From DATAEY01 sp038199035 (GTDB lineage: Bacteria > Actinomycetota > Thermoleophilia > Solirubrobacterales > Solirubrobacteraceae), in NCBI GenBank assembly GCA_038199035.1, contig JBBPZM010000061.1, forward strand, positions 1 to 64,000: a stretch of DNA of 64,000 bases. Direction: 5' to 3'. Below the pieces are notes generated by a model. It worked only from the letters and a program-made list of their open reading frames with translations, did no database searches and was not told the DNA's origin. This document shows, piece after piece, positions 53,772-61,674 of the stretch (its first letter is position 1; each line of letters opens with the position of its first letter). Both the position numbers and the translations under genes were made by a program.

Positions 53772-54454
53772 CCGTACAGGGCCCTGACGTCGACCGCGGT
53801 CACGCCACGGGCCGCACCGCCCAGCGCAGGACGGCCGGCGCGCAGACCCAGGACGAGGTCGGCCTGGTCGAGGTCGGCGGCGGGGTCGTGGCTGGTCATC
53901 ACCCGCGTCGCCGCCGTCGACCTCCCGATCAGGGGCTCGACCAGCTCGTTCGCCGCGGGGTCGAGGTTGGCCGACGGCTCGTCGAGGACAAGCAGCTCGG
54001 GGTTGTGCAGGACGGCGCGGCAGACCGCCAGGCGCTGGACCATCCCGCGCGACAGTGTCCGCACCGGCTCGTCGGCGCGCGCGGCCATCCCGACGCGGTC
54101 GAGCAGCTGGCCGACGCGTGCCTCGCCGACGCCGTGCAGGCGCGCGTGGAAGCGCAGGTTCTCGCGCCCGGTGAGGTCGCGGTAGAGCAGCGGCTCGTGG
54201 CCCAGGAAGCCAATCCGCCCGCGCACGGCATAGCCGTCACGCGGCAGCTCGGCGCCCAGCACCCGGGCCGCGCCGGCCTGCGGACGCAGAAGCGTGGCCA
54301 GCACGCGCAGCAGCGTGGACTTGCCGGCGCCGTTGGCCCCCAGCACGAGCAGCGTCGCCCCGCGCGGAACGGTGATCGTCACATCGCGCAGCGCCGGCCG
54401 CTCGCCGTAGTCGCGCCCCACCCCGTGGAGCTCGATCGCCGCCTGCCCTTCCAC
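53768..54454 (-). CDS. ccmA: Heme exporter ATP-binding protein CcmA
   Basis: A 228-aa ABC ATPase that drives the CcmABCD complex. Walker A is GANGAGKSTLL, the signature LSRGMVQRLAVCRAV (an R in place of the usual G after LS, seen in CcmA), and Walker B LLVLDEPSANLD. GTG 54454 is preceded by TAAGCT, about 8 bases upstream, which would make it leaderless. First gene of the ccm-hem run, so this box may be the operon promoter. Confidence 0.92.
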   Translation of the reverse strand: MEGQAAIELHGVGRDYGERPALRDVTITVPRGATLLVLGANGAGKSTLLRVLATLLRPQAGAARVLGAELPRDGYAVRGRIGFLGHEPLLYRDLTGRENLRFHARLHGVGEARVGQLLDRVGMAARADEPVRTLSRGMVQRLAVCRAVLHNPELLVLDEPSANLDPAANELVEPLIGRSTAATRVMTSHDPAADLDQADLVLGLRAGRPALGGAARGVTAVDVRALYG

Positions 54455-54514
54455 GCAACGAGCTTATGCCAGCGCCCTGGCGCGCCCTCGCGCGCGCCGG
54501 CGCCGGGGCACGAG

Positions 54515-55018
54515 CTAGGCGTCCGGCCCGGGGATCTCGACCTCCGGAAGCTCGCCGTGGATGAGCGCCAGCTCCTCGAGGTCGGCGCGGTCCTGAGGGC
54601 GACGGGCAAGGCGCTTGAGCGCCACGAGGGACCCAAGCCCGGCGATCTTGAAGGCGCCGGCTCCCAGGTCCGCCTCCAGGGCGCCGGCGGCGACGGTCGC
54701 GTAGTCCAGAGGAGGGACGCCTTCATGGAGGAGGTCGACCAGCCCTGCGTCGGTGCTCAGTCGGCTGTGAGGTCGCGGCGAGAGCTCGCCACGGCTCAGC
54801 TCCCGGCCGTCGGCCCAGCGGGCATGAAGTCCCTGAAGCGCTCGCTCGCAGGCGGCGTCGTTGCGCTCCTCGTCGGGGACGAGCAGGTCCACGTCGCGCG
54901 TGGCGCGGACATGGCCGTGGGCGATCACCGCGAACCCGCCGATGACCACGAACCGCACGCCCGCCGCCACCAACCCGGCGGTGAGGCGCTCGAGCTGTGG
55001 ATCGGAAGTGTCCGTCAC
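54515..55018 (-). CDS. Nucleotidyltransferase-fold protein
   Basis: A 167-aa protein with the minimal nucleotidyltransferase signature GGFAVIAHGHVRATRDVDLLV: the GG and the two Asp (DxD type) that bind metal and NTP. The N-terminal TDTSDPQLERLTAGLVAAGVRFVV and the C-terminal helical region resemble AbiEii/DUF6036-type domains. Related proteins act as toxins or aminoglycoside/nucleotide transferases. It overlaps a 62-aa ORF upstream by 4 bases, so the pair is one transcription unit. Role unknown. Confidence 0.75.
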   Translation of the reverse strand: MTDTSDPQLERLTAGLVAAGVRFVVIGGFAVIAHGHVRATRDVDLLVPDEERNDAACERALQGLHARWADGRELSRGELSPRPHSRLSTDAGLVDLLHEGVPPLDYATVAAGALEADLGAGAFKIAGLGSLVALKRLARRPQDRADLEELALIHGELPEVEIPGPDA

Positions 55019-55203
55019 CCCCGCAGCACCGCACGCCGGAGCTTGGCGGCCTCAGCGGAGAGCCGCTCGCCCCGTCGGAGCCGCTCGGCGACGCTCATGC
55101 TCGCCCCCTCCTCCCGACGCCGACGGTCCTCCTCGCGGTTGATGGCGCGCCAGCGATCCTCGCTTCCCACAGCGAGCAGCGTCCTGTGCGATTGGCCCTC
55201 CAC
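55015..55203 (-). CDS. Small charged protein, partner of the nucleotidyltransferase
   Basis: A 62-aa protein, highly charged (RWRAINREEDRRRREEG) with a helical C-terminus (MSVAERLRRGERLSAEAAKLRR). GTG 55203. The gene overlaps the nucleotidyltransferase gene by 4 bases (GTGA), as in many two-gene toxin-antitoxin modules where the small gene is first. I recognise no domain. Antitoxin or adaptor is a guess. Confidence 0.55.
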   Translation of the reverse strand: MEGQSHRTLLAVGSEDRWRAINREEDRRRREEGASMSVAERLRRGERLSAEAAKLRRAVLRG

Positions 55204-55233
55204 TCGACGGATGCTACGCGCGAATCCGACGGC

Positions 55234-55974
55234 TCAGGCGGGCGCGCGGACTCGCTGGGCGGCGGCGATCAGGTCGCGCACCGCCTCCTCGTCGCCGTCG
55301 CGCAGCAGCTCGATGGGGTCGGGCTCGCCGTTGACGATGCCCTCGAAGAAGGCCTTGCGCTCCTGGTAGGTGGGAAGGCTGGACTTGGCCCATCCCCGCG
55401 CCTCGTTGAGCAGGACGGCGAGCTGGGCATAGGGCTCGCCGAAGCCCTCGGCGATCTCGCGCTTCATGCGCTTGGCCAGGGCAGGGGAGGCGCCGGCTGT
55501 CGAGATGGCGATGGCGAGCGGCCCGTTGCGCACGATCGCCGGCAGGATGAAGTTGCACAGCGGGGGAACGTCGACCACGTTGACCAGCATCGCCCGGCGC
55601 TCGGCGTCGTCGAACACGGCGATGTTGACGTCGGTGTCGTTCGTCGAGGCGATGACCATGAACGCCCCCTCGAGGTCGGAGGGGCCGGCATACGGCCGCG
55701 GCTCCCAGCCGATCGAACCCTCGCGCGCGTAGTCGACCAGCGCCGGCTCGGCCTCGGGCGCGATCACCGTCACGGAGGCGTCGCAGGCCAGCAGGCCCTC
55801 GACCTTCTCGAGCCCGACCTCGCCGCCGCCCACCACCACGCAGCGCCGGCCGGTGAGCCGCAGGCAGGCGATGTAGAACGGCGTCTCCAGCATCCCGCGC
55901 ACGCACGACTGGTCGCACACGCCCCGGCGCAGCTGGCACACGCACTCCTTGCCGGCGTAGGCTTGGGCGGGCAT
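55234..55974 (-). CDS. Precorrin-2 dehydrogenase / sirohydrochlorin ferrochelatase (Met8p/CysG-N type) with Cys-rich N-terminus
   Basis: A 246-aa enzyme of siroheme synthesis. MLETPFYIACLRLTGRRCVVVGGGEVGLEKVEGL is the NAD-binding Rossmann start broken by a helix, followed by VIASTNDTDVN and NVVDVPPLCNFILPAIV, both typical of the family. The last third is the dimerisation/chelatase region. From ATG 55974 there is an extra 27 residues with four Cys (ECVCQL, GVCDQSC). A start at the internal Met (55893) would give the normal length. It works after CobA, whose gene is 6 kb away. Confidence 0.88.
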   Translation of the reverse strand: MPAQAYAGKECVCQLRRGVCDQSCVRGMLETPFYIACLRLTGRRCVVVGGGEVGLEKVEGLLACDASVTVIAPEAEPALVDYAREGSIGWEPRPYAGPSDLEGAFMVIASTNDTDVNIAVFDDAERRAMLVNVVDVPPLCNFILPAIVRNGPLAIAISTAGASPALAKRMKREIAEGFGEPYAQLAVLLNEARGWAKSSLPTYQERKAFFEGIVNGEPDPIELLRDGDEEAVRDLIAAAQRVRAPA

Positions 55975-56022
55975 GGCCCTCAAGGGTAGAGGGCACGGTG
56001 ATCGCGCCGGGGGCGAGCGCCG

Positions 56023-56028
56023 TACGAT
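56023..56028 (+). promoter_or_regulatory. -10 box of the MpaB-like gene, leaderless arrangement
   Basis: TACGAT ends 7 bases before ATG 56036. The same box and similar spacing occur before the L,D-transpeptidase gene. No -35 is apparent. Confidence 0.4.
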
Positions 56029-56035
56029 TGGCGCC

Positions 56036-56845
56036 ATGAGCATCGAGGCCGGCTACTTCGACGACGACTCGGTCCTGCGGCGCGTCCACCGCGAGCAGGT
56101 GGTCGGCCTGTCGGGCCCGCGAGCGCTGCTCATGCAGGCCACCCACCCGGTTGCCTTCGCGGGGTTCTTCGCCCACACGGGTGCGCTCGACGAGCCCTAC
56201 GAGCGGCTCAACCGCACGGCTCAGGTGATGAGCACGATCGGTTTCGGCTCGCGGCGTGACGCCGATCGTGCCACCCGGCGCGTGCGCGCCATGCACCGCC
56301 GGGTCCGAGGAGAGCTGGCCGAGGCGGCGGGCCGCTTCCCGGCCGGCACGCCCTACGCCGCCGACGACCCGGAGCTGCTGATGTGGATCCTGGCCACGCT
56401 CGTGGACTCGGCGCTGGTCGTCTACGAGCGCTACGTGGGCGCGCTCTCGCACGCCGAGCGCGAGGCCTACTGGCAGGACTACAAGGTGATCGGCCGCCTG
56501 TTCGGCCTGCGCGACGAGGAGATGCCCGAGACGATCGACGCCTTCGAGGCCTACATGGACGGCAAGCTCTCGGGCGGCGACCTGCACGTCACCGACGAGG
56601 CCCGCCGGCTCGCCGTGCAGATCGTCATGCGCCCGCCGGTCGCGCTGCACGTGCGGCCGATCCTCGAGCTGGCCAACTTCATCACCGTGGGGCTCCTCCC
56701 GGGTGAGCTGCGCCGCCAGTACGGCTTCTCGTGGGATCCCGCGCGCGGCCTGGCTCTGGCCGGCGGGGCCGAGTACCTCAAGCGGGTGCTCGTGCCGCTG
56801 CTGCCGCGCCGCTGGCGCTGGGTCCCCAGCGCCCGCGCCGCCTGA
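56036..56845 (+). CDS. MpaB/rubber-oxygenase-like protein (DUF2236)
   Basis: A 269-aa helical protein of the MpaB-like DUF2236 family. Features are VVGLSGPRALLMQATHPVAFAGFFAHTG at residues 24-51 (His residues typical of the heme-binding core), RLNRTAQVMSTIGFGSR and DDPELLMWILATLVDSAL. Characterised relatives are latex-clearing or other b-type heme oxygenases, but most members are uncharacterised. It is divergent from the siroheme dehydrogenase gene. Confidence 0.88.
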   Translation: MSIEAGYFDDDSVLRRVHREQVVGLSGPRALLMQATHPVAFAGFFAHTGALDEPYERLNRTAQVMSTIGFGSRRDADRATRRVRAMHRRVRGELAEAAGRFPAGTPYAADDPELLMWILATLVDSALVVYERYVGALSHAEREAYWQDYKVIGRLFGLRDEEMPETIDAFEAYMDGKLSGGDLHVTDEARRLAVQIVMRPPVALHVRPILELANFITVGLLPGELRRQYGFSWDPARGLALAGGAEYLKRVLVPLLPRRWRWVPSARAA

Positions 56846-56853
56846 CCTCCACG

Positions 56854-56880
56854 GGGCGCTCGGGTCGCCGTTCAGCGCCC
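56854..56880 (+). terminator. Possible stem-loop terminator after the MpaB-like gene
   Basis: GGGCGCT (56854-56860) and AGCGCCC (56874-56880) form a 7-bp stem with a 13-base loop, 9 bases past the stop codon. No T-tract follows. Position and stem quality suggest termination, but chance repeats of this length are common at this GC content. Confidence 0.35.
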
Positions 56881-56930
56881 GGGCCAGCGGCTCGGGATGA
56901 AGGGAAACCTGCGCGCCGCTGGCCTCTCTG

Positions 56931-56943
56931 GCTGATAATCAGC
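56931..56943 (+). promoter_or_regulatory. Palindrome with embedded -10 box before the secreted protein gene
   Basis: GCTGATAATCAGC is a perfect 13-base palindrome containing GATAAT, the best -10 hexamer in this gap. It lies 50 bases before the next start codon, so a regulator bound here would cover the promoter. AT content here is unusually high for the window. Confidence 0.4.
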
Positions 56944-56992
56944 AGATCGAGATCCTGGACATCGGTGTGACGGACGGCATGGGGGGGAATCG

Positions 56993-58102
56993 GTGGGCGA
57001 GCTCAAGGTCAAGGACCAGACACGGGGGGCACTGGGGACGGTCGCGGCGGGGGCCTTGGCGCTCGCCGCCACGCTGACGCTGCTCGGGCCCGCGACGCCC
57101 GCCCGCGCCGCCTCCGACGGCGGTTTCGCCACCCTCGGGCCCACCTCCACCCCCGACCAGCTCTTCGGGATCGACACCGACCCCAGCGCCGAGACGCTGC
57201 CCATCCGTCGCAGCCAGTCCAGCGCCCCGCGGGTCCTCTACTCGATCCGCCTGGCCGACTCACCCCAACCGAGCACGGTCGACGTGCGCGCCATGACCCA
57301 GACGATGTTCTGCCGCACGACCGACATTGACGGGACCAACAAGGAGGACGGCGAATGCCGTCACAGCAAGCCCTATCGCTATGCCCCGCGATTCTTCTCG
57401 AAGGTCGTTCTCAGCGACAGCCCGACCGACACCGCGGGCCAGAGCGTCATCCAGGACTGGCAGAGCGTCGTCTGCAGCGACGAGGTCCACCACTGCCCCG
57501 TCCCCGTCCAGGTCGACGGCGCGCCGGTCAGCGGTCAGGGCCTCTACGTCAACTTCGTCGCGGCCGCGCAGTCCAAGTCCGCCGGCAAGGGTCAGGTCCT
57601 GGCCGTCTCCTTCGGCGACATGCAGGCGATCCAGTCGCTCGCCCCGCCGCCCCAGCCGCCGCAGACCACCGACAGCGACGGCCTCAGGTCGAGCTTCCCG
57701 ATGTCCCAGGGCAGCGACCGCAGCCAGCGCGCCGACCTCCGCTACGCGGTCCTCTTCTCCCAGCCGGTCGACGTCCACCAGGGGGACGTCCTCGACGTGA
57801 CGGTCCGCCTCAAGCTGGCCATCCACAAGTCCAAGGACAACGCCCCGCTGACCGCGGTCTTCGCCTACCTCACCTCCGATCCCGACGACGCCATCCCGGC
57901 GGGCATCAGCACCGGGCAGGCGGCCTACCAGCGAGGGGCGCAGAACTGCCCCGGCAGCTGCTCGTTCACCGGCGTGGGGGCGATCCGCTCTCCCGACGAC
58001 GGCCACATGTACCTGAACGTCTCGGCCTTCTCCAAGGACCACGAGTACAGGACCAAGGGGACCGTGGCCTACGACGGCACGCTCAGCGTCACCCGGCGTT
58101 GA
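56993..58102 (+). CDS. Secreted protein of unknown function
   Basis: A 369-aa protein with a signal peptide (hydrophobic core GTVAAGALALAATLTLL, cleavage near ARA-A). The mature part is Ser/Asp-rich with beta-pattern stretches (APRVLYSIRLADS, DLRYAVLFSQPVDV) and six Cys, in FCRTTD, GECRH, VVCSDEVHHC and NCPGSC. No domain recognised; it may be a disulfide-bonded exported beta protein. GTG 56993 has GGGGGGAA upstream. Its own promoter carries a palindrome, so expression may be regulated. Confidence 0.75.
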   Translation: MGELKVKDQTRGALGTVAAGALALAATLTLLGPATPARAASDGGFATLGPTSTPDQLFGIDTDPSAETLPIRRSQSSAPRVLYSIRLADSPQPSTVDVRAMTQTMFCRTTDIDGTNKEDGECRHSKPYRYAPRFFSKVVLSDSPTDTAGQSVIQDWQSVVCSDEVHHCPVPVQVDGAPVSGQGLYVNFVAAAQSKSAGKGQVLAVSFGDMQAIQSLAPPPQPPQTTDSDGLRSSFPMSQGSDRSQRADLRYAVLFSQPVDVHQGDVLDVTVRLKLAIHKSKDNAPLTAVFAYLTSDPDDAIPAGISTGQAAYQRGAQNCPGSCSFTGVGAIRSPDDGHMYLNVSAFSKDHEYRTKGTVAYDGTLSVTRR

Positions 58103-58117
58103 CCGGTTCCCCAGCGC

Positions 58118-59734
58118 TCAGCGCCGGCCCAGCGAGCGCAGGGTGCGCCCCGCCACGCGGAAGAGCGGCAGCGCGCCCTCGCGCAGCGCCCTGCGGCGCT
58201 CGACATCGCGGCGGCCATAGAGGAACTGGGCGGAGGCGCGCACGGCACGGCCCAGGGTCTCGTCGTAGGGATACCACCAGAAGTTGCGAACGTGCGAGGG
58301 CTCCCACGAGACGAGTTTCACGTTGACGCACTCGTAGAAGCCGAAGCGGGAGTGTGCGCGGCCGAGGCCCGAGTCCTTGACGCCCCCCCAGGAGCACTGG
58401 CAGGCGCCGTGGGAGTACATGTGGTCGTTGAGCCAGACCATCCCGGCCTGAAGCTCGCGGGCGATGCGCGCGCCGTTGGGCCGGTCGCTCGTCCACACCG
58501 AGGCGCCGAGCCCGAAGTGGGAGTTGTTGGCGGCGGCGATGGCCTCGGCGGCGGAGTCGACGGTCACGATCGGCATGACGGGGCCCGCGACCTCCTCGCG
58601 CATGATCCGCATGTCGGGGGTGACTCCGGTCAGGACCGCCGGCGCGTAGAACGCCCCGCTCAGCCCGCTCACCTCGACCGGCCCGCCGCACTCCAGGCGG
58701 GCTCCGGCGTCCACGGCGTCATCGACCAGCTCGCGCACGGTCGCGAGCCGGTCGGCCGAGATCAGCGGGCCGACCTGGGTGCTCCAGTCGAGCGGGTCTC
58801 CGACGCGCAGGCGCCGCGCGCCGGCCACCACGTCGGCCACGAAGCGGTCGGCGACCTCGCGCGTGACGTAGACGCGCCCGACGCCCGCGCCGGTCTGGCC
58901 GGCGTCGGCAAAGGCGCCCCACAGCGCGCCGCCGACGGCGTTGGGCAGGTGCGCGTCGGGCAGGACGATCATCGGGTCCTTGCCGCCGAGCTCGAGCACC
59001 GATCCCTTCATGAGGCGCGCGCACGTCTGGCCGACTTCGCGACCAGCCTCGACCGAGCCGGCGAAGAGCACCTTGGCCACGCTGGACTCGACCAGCGCGC
59101 GACCCGTCGGCGCCCCGCCGTGGACCGTGCGGACCAGCCCCTCGGGCAGGCCGGCGCGCTCGAAGACCTCGCGGATGCGCTCGCCGATCAGGCAGGTGGC
59201 CGAGGCCGGCTTGAGCACTACCCCGTTGCCGGCCATCAGGGCCATGGCCACGTTCCCCAGCGGGCTGGCCCAGGGCGAGCTCCACGGCCCGATCACCCCG
59301 ACCACGCCGAGCGGCTCGTAGGCGAAGGCGCAGCGCTTGGCGCGCAGGTGGGGCTGGCGCATGGCTATCGGCTCGTCGGCCAGGACCTCGGGCCCTTCGT
59401 CGGCGATCCAGTTCAGGGCGTCGACGGTGGGGACGAGCTCCATCGTGTAGGCCTCGGTGCGGGGCCTTCCCTGCTCGAGCGCGATCAGGTCGCGAAGGCC
59501 GTCGAGGTCGTCGAGGATCGCCTGGGCGGCGCGGCGCATGTAGCGCGCGCGGGCGTCGAGCCGCAGCTGAGCCCAGATCGGCTGGACCTGGGCGACCTCG
59601 TCGACCACGCTTTGGACGTCCTGCGGCGGCGTGGTCGCCACGGCGCCGAGGCGCTCGCCCGAGGTCGGGCTGAAGGACTCCAGGAGGGAGGGACCGGCCC
59701 CCTCGCGAGAGCTCGGAGGCGCGGGGGCGCTCAT
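58118..59734 (-). CDS. Aldehyde dehydrogenase family protein, catalytic Cys replaced by Gly
   Basis: A 538-aa ALDH-superfamily protein. The fold is complete: GPWSSPWASPLGN, VLKPASATC, LFAGSVEAGREV, the catalytic-base motif VLELGGKDP, EEVAGPVMPIV and SGLGRAHSRFGF. The nucleophile motif reads DAGQTGAGVGRVYV, with Gly at residue 282 where active enzymes have Cys (usual form GQTCxG). The codon is GGC (58889-58891), one base from TGC. The protein also has an added C-terminal Arg-rich segment of about 60 residues. It is probably inactive as a dehydrogenase unless the base is a sequence error. Confidence 0.88.
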   Translation of the reverse strand: MSAPAPPSSREGAGPSLLESFSPTSGERLGAVATTPPQDVQSVVDEVAQVQPIWAQLRLDARARYMRRAAQAILDDLDGLRDLIALEQGRPRTEAYTMELVPTVDALNWIADEGPEVLADEPIAMRQPHLRAKRCAFAYEPLGVVGVIGPWSSPWASPLGNVAMALMAGNGVVLKPASATCLIGERIREVFERAGLPEGLVRTVHGGAPTGRALVESSVAKVLFAGSVEAGREVGQTCARLMKGSVLELGGKDPMIVLPDAHLPNAVGGALWGAFADAGQTGAGVGRVYVTREVADRFVADVVAGARRLRVGDPLDWSTQVGPLISADRLATVRELVDDAVDAGARLECGGPVEVSGLSGAFYAPAVLTGVTPDMRIMREEVAGPVMPIVTVDSAAEAIAAANNSHFGLGASVWTSDRPNGARIARELQAGMVWLNDHMYSHGACQCSWGGVKDSGLGRAHSRFGFYECVNVKLVSWEPSHVRNFWWYPYDETLGRAVRASAQFLYGRRDVERRRALREGALPLFRVAGRTLRSLGRR

Positions 59735-59784
59735 CCCCGCGATTATCCCGTGCGCCCGGTCGAGACCATCCGAGCGCGCGGCGC

Positions 59785-60180
59785 TCAGGCCACCCGGCGG
59801 GCGTGCGTCGTGGCGCGCTGGCGCAGCGCCCCGGCCAGGAGCTCGCCCAGGCCCTCGGTGAGGCGCTCGTCGACGACGAGCGTCTCGGGCTCGGCGTCCG
59901 CAGTCAGCTCGATCGCCCCGACGCCGACCACCGTCTCGGTCCCACCCAGCGGCGCGGTGGCGCAGATCACCGCGCGGCGCCACGGGTCGTAGCGCACGAG
60001 CCGGCTCAGCTCGAGGTCGCCGGCGGCGATCCCGCGCTGCTCGAGCAGGCCGCGGATGCCGGGAAGGTCGGAGCGGCGACTCAGGCGCAGGCGCACGCGC
60101 GGGCCGATGGGCAGCGAGTACGAGCGCGAGAGCAGGGCGCCGGTGTCGATCGGATCCACCATCTCCATCCAGAGTGGCAT
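59785..60180 (-). CDS. Small GNAT-like protein, unknown function
   Basis: A 131-aa protein. RLRLSRRSDLPGIRGLLEQRG looks like the first strand and helix of a GNAT fold, followed by ELSRLVRYDPWRRAVICATA and VGVGAIEL. The acetyl-CoA loop (Q/RxxGxG/A) is missing, so it is not a normal acetyltransferase. ATG 60180 or ATG 60168 may be the start. A CRP-type site lies 35 bases upstream. Confidence 0.55.
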   Translation of the reverse strand: MPLWMEMVDPIDTGALLSRSYSLPIGPRVRLRLSRRSDLPGIRGLLEQRGIAAGDLELSRLVRYDPWRRAVICATAPLGGTETVVGVGAIELTADAEPETLVVDERLTEGLGELLAGALRQRATTHARRVA

Positions 60181-60214
60181 CTGGCCCCCTGGAGTTGCGT
60201 GAACGCCCGGTATC

Positions 60215-60230
60215 TGTGACCGACGTCACG
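60215..60230 (-). promoter_or_regulatory. CRP/FNR-type operator-like palindrome
   Basis: On the plus strand, TGTGA-N6-TCACG (centre ccgacg; inner symmetric GTGAC-N4-GTCAC) matches the CRP-family consensus TGTGA-N6-TCACA at 9 of 10 bases. It lies 35 bases before the start of the small GNAT-like gene and reads symmetrically. No regulator is encoded here. Confidence 0.4.
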
Positions 60231-60301
60231 GTGCGCGACGCCTGGGATGCAAGCGCGGTCTCACCGGGCGTACCCGCACGGCCGGTTAGGGCAGGCGCCG
60301 G

Positions 60302-61615
60302 TCAGGGCTCCCGCGCGCGGCGGATCTCCTCGAGCCGCGCTGCCATGTCGGCCTCGGCGTCGTCGGGTTGGTAGAAGCGCTCGCCGGCCAGCTCCTCGGG
60401 CAGGACCGGCTGATTCGAGACGTGGCCGGGATGGCGGTGGGGCGAGTCGTAGCCCTGGCCGCGCCCGAGCTTGGCCGCTCCCGGGTAGGCGGCCGAGCGC
60501 AGGTGGGCCGGCGGGAGGGCGGCGCCGTGCTCGCGCACGTGGGCGGTGGCCGAGGCGATGGCCCGCTTGGCCGCGTCGGACCTGGGGGCCAACGCGAGGT
60601 AGATGGCCGCCTGGGCGAGGTTGAAGCGGCATTCGGGCCGCCCGACGTGCTCGACGGCATGGGCGGCGGCGACCGCGACCTCGAGCGCGCGGGGGTCGGC
60701 GTTGCCCACGTCCTCGGAGGCGAAGATCACCATGCGTCGGGCGATGAAGCGGGGGTCCTCGCCGCCCTCGAGCATGACCGCCAGGTAGTAGAGGGAGGCG
60801 TCGGGGTCCGAGGCGCGGGTGGCCTTGATCCAGGCCGATATGTAGTCGTAGTGCTGGTCGGCGTCGCGGTCGTAGCGCAGGGCCTTGCGCTGCATCGCGT
60901 CCTCGGCGTGCTCGAGGGTCACGGCGCCCGGGGCGGCGGTGGTGCAGGCCAGCTCGAGCGTGGAGAGCGCGGCACGGGCGTCGCCGCCCGCGCGCTGGGC
61001 GATGAAGTCGACCACCGCATCGGGGACCTCCGCCTCCGGGCACTCGCCGCGCTCCACCGCCCGGCGCACCAGGGCCGCGACGTCGTCGGCCGACAGCGGG
61101 TGCAGCTCGTAGATCTGCGTGCGCGAGAGCAGGGCCGAGTTGACCTCGAAGTAGGGGTTCTCGGTTGTGGCGCCGATCAGCGTGACCAGGCCCTCCTCGA
61201 CGGCGGGCAGCAGCGCGTCCTGCTGGGCCTTGTTGAAGCGGTGGATCTCGTCGAGGAAGAAGATCGTCGGCTCGCCGGTGGTCTCCCGGCGGTGGGCGGC
61301 GCGCTCGAGCACCGCGGCGACCTGCGCCTTGCCGGCCTCGACCGCGCTGAGCTCCTCGAAGGCGGCATTGGCCCGCGCGGCGACGATGCGCGCCAGCGTG
61401 GTCTTGCCCGTCCCGGGAGGGCCGTAGAGGACCATCGAGTGCGGCCGGCCCTCCTCGATCGCCGTCCGCAGCGCCGACCCGTCGCCCAGCACGTGCTCCT
61501 GGCCGACGAACTCGTCCAGCGTTCCCGGCCGCATGCGCACCGCGAGCGGCCCATGCTCGGGCGGGACCGGTGTGCGGCCGCCCGGGGTCTGAGCGGGCTC
61601 GAACAGCCGCTCCAC
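60302..61615 (-). CDS. rarA: Replication-associated recombination protein A (AAA+ ATPase)
   Basis: A 437-aa ATPase of the RarA/MgsA/Mgs1 family, which acts at stalled replication forks. Walker A is GPPGTGKTTLARI, Walker B FFLDEIHRF, sensor 1 GATTENPYFEVNSALLSR, arginine finger region ALSTLELA. The C-terminal tetramerisation domain with EHVGRPECRFNLAQAAIYLALAPRS spread across it, and the signature GYDSPHRHPGHVS, are present. GTG 61615 follows a short upstream frame that starts at 61643, 7 bases after a GATACT box, and ends two bases before it. Confidence 0.95.
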   Translation of the reverse strand: MERLFEPAQTPGGRTPVPPEHGPLAVRMRPGTLDEFVGQEHVLGDGSALRTAIEEGRPHSMVLYGPPGTGKTTLARIVAARANAAFEELSAVEAGKAQVAAVLERAAHRRETTGEPTIFFLDEIHRFNKAQQDALLPAVEEGLVTLIGATTENPYFEVNSALLSRTQIYELHPLSADDVAALVRRAVERGECPEAEVPDAVVDFIAQRAGGDARAALSTLELACTTAAPGAVTLEHAEDAMQRKALRYDRDADQHYDYISAWIKATRASDPDASLYYLAVMLEGGEDPRFIARRMVIFASEDVGNADPRALEVAVAAAHAVEHVGRPECRFNLAQAAIYLALAPRSDAAKRAIASATAHVREHGAALPPAHLRSAAYPGAAKLGRGQGYDSPHRHPGHVSNQPVLPEELAGERFYQPDDAEADMAARLEEIRRAREP

Positions 61616-61674
61616 GTCAGCGGCGACCTGGTGGCCCGGTCATGGCCCGAAGTATCGCGCCCGGCGCGGAGGCC

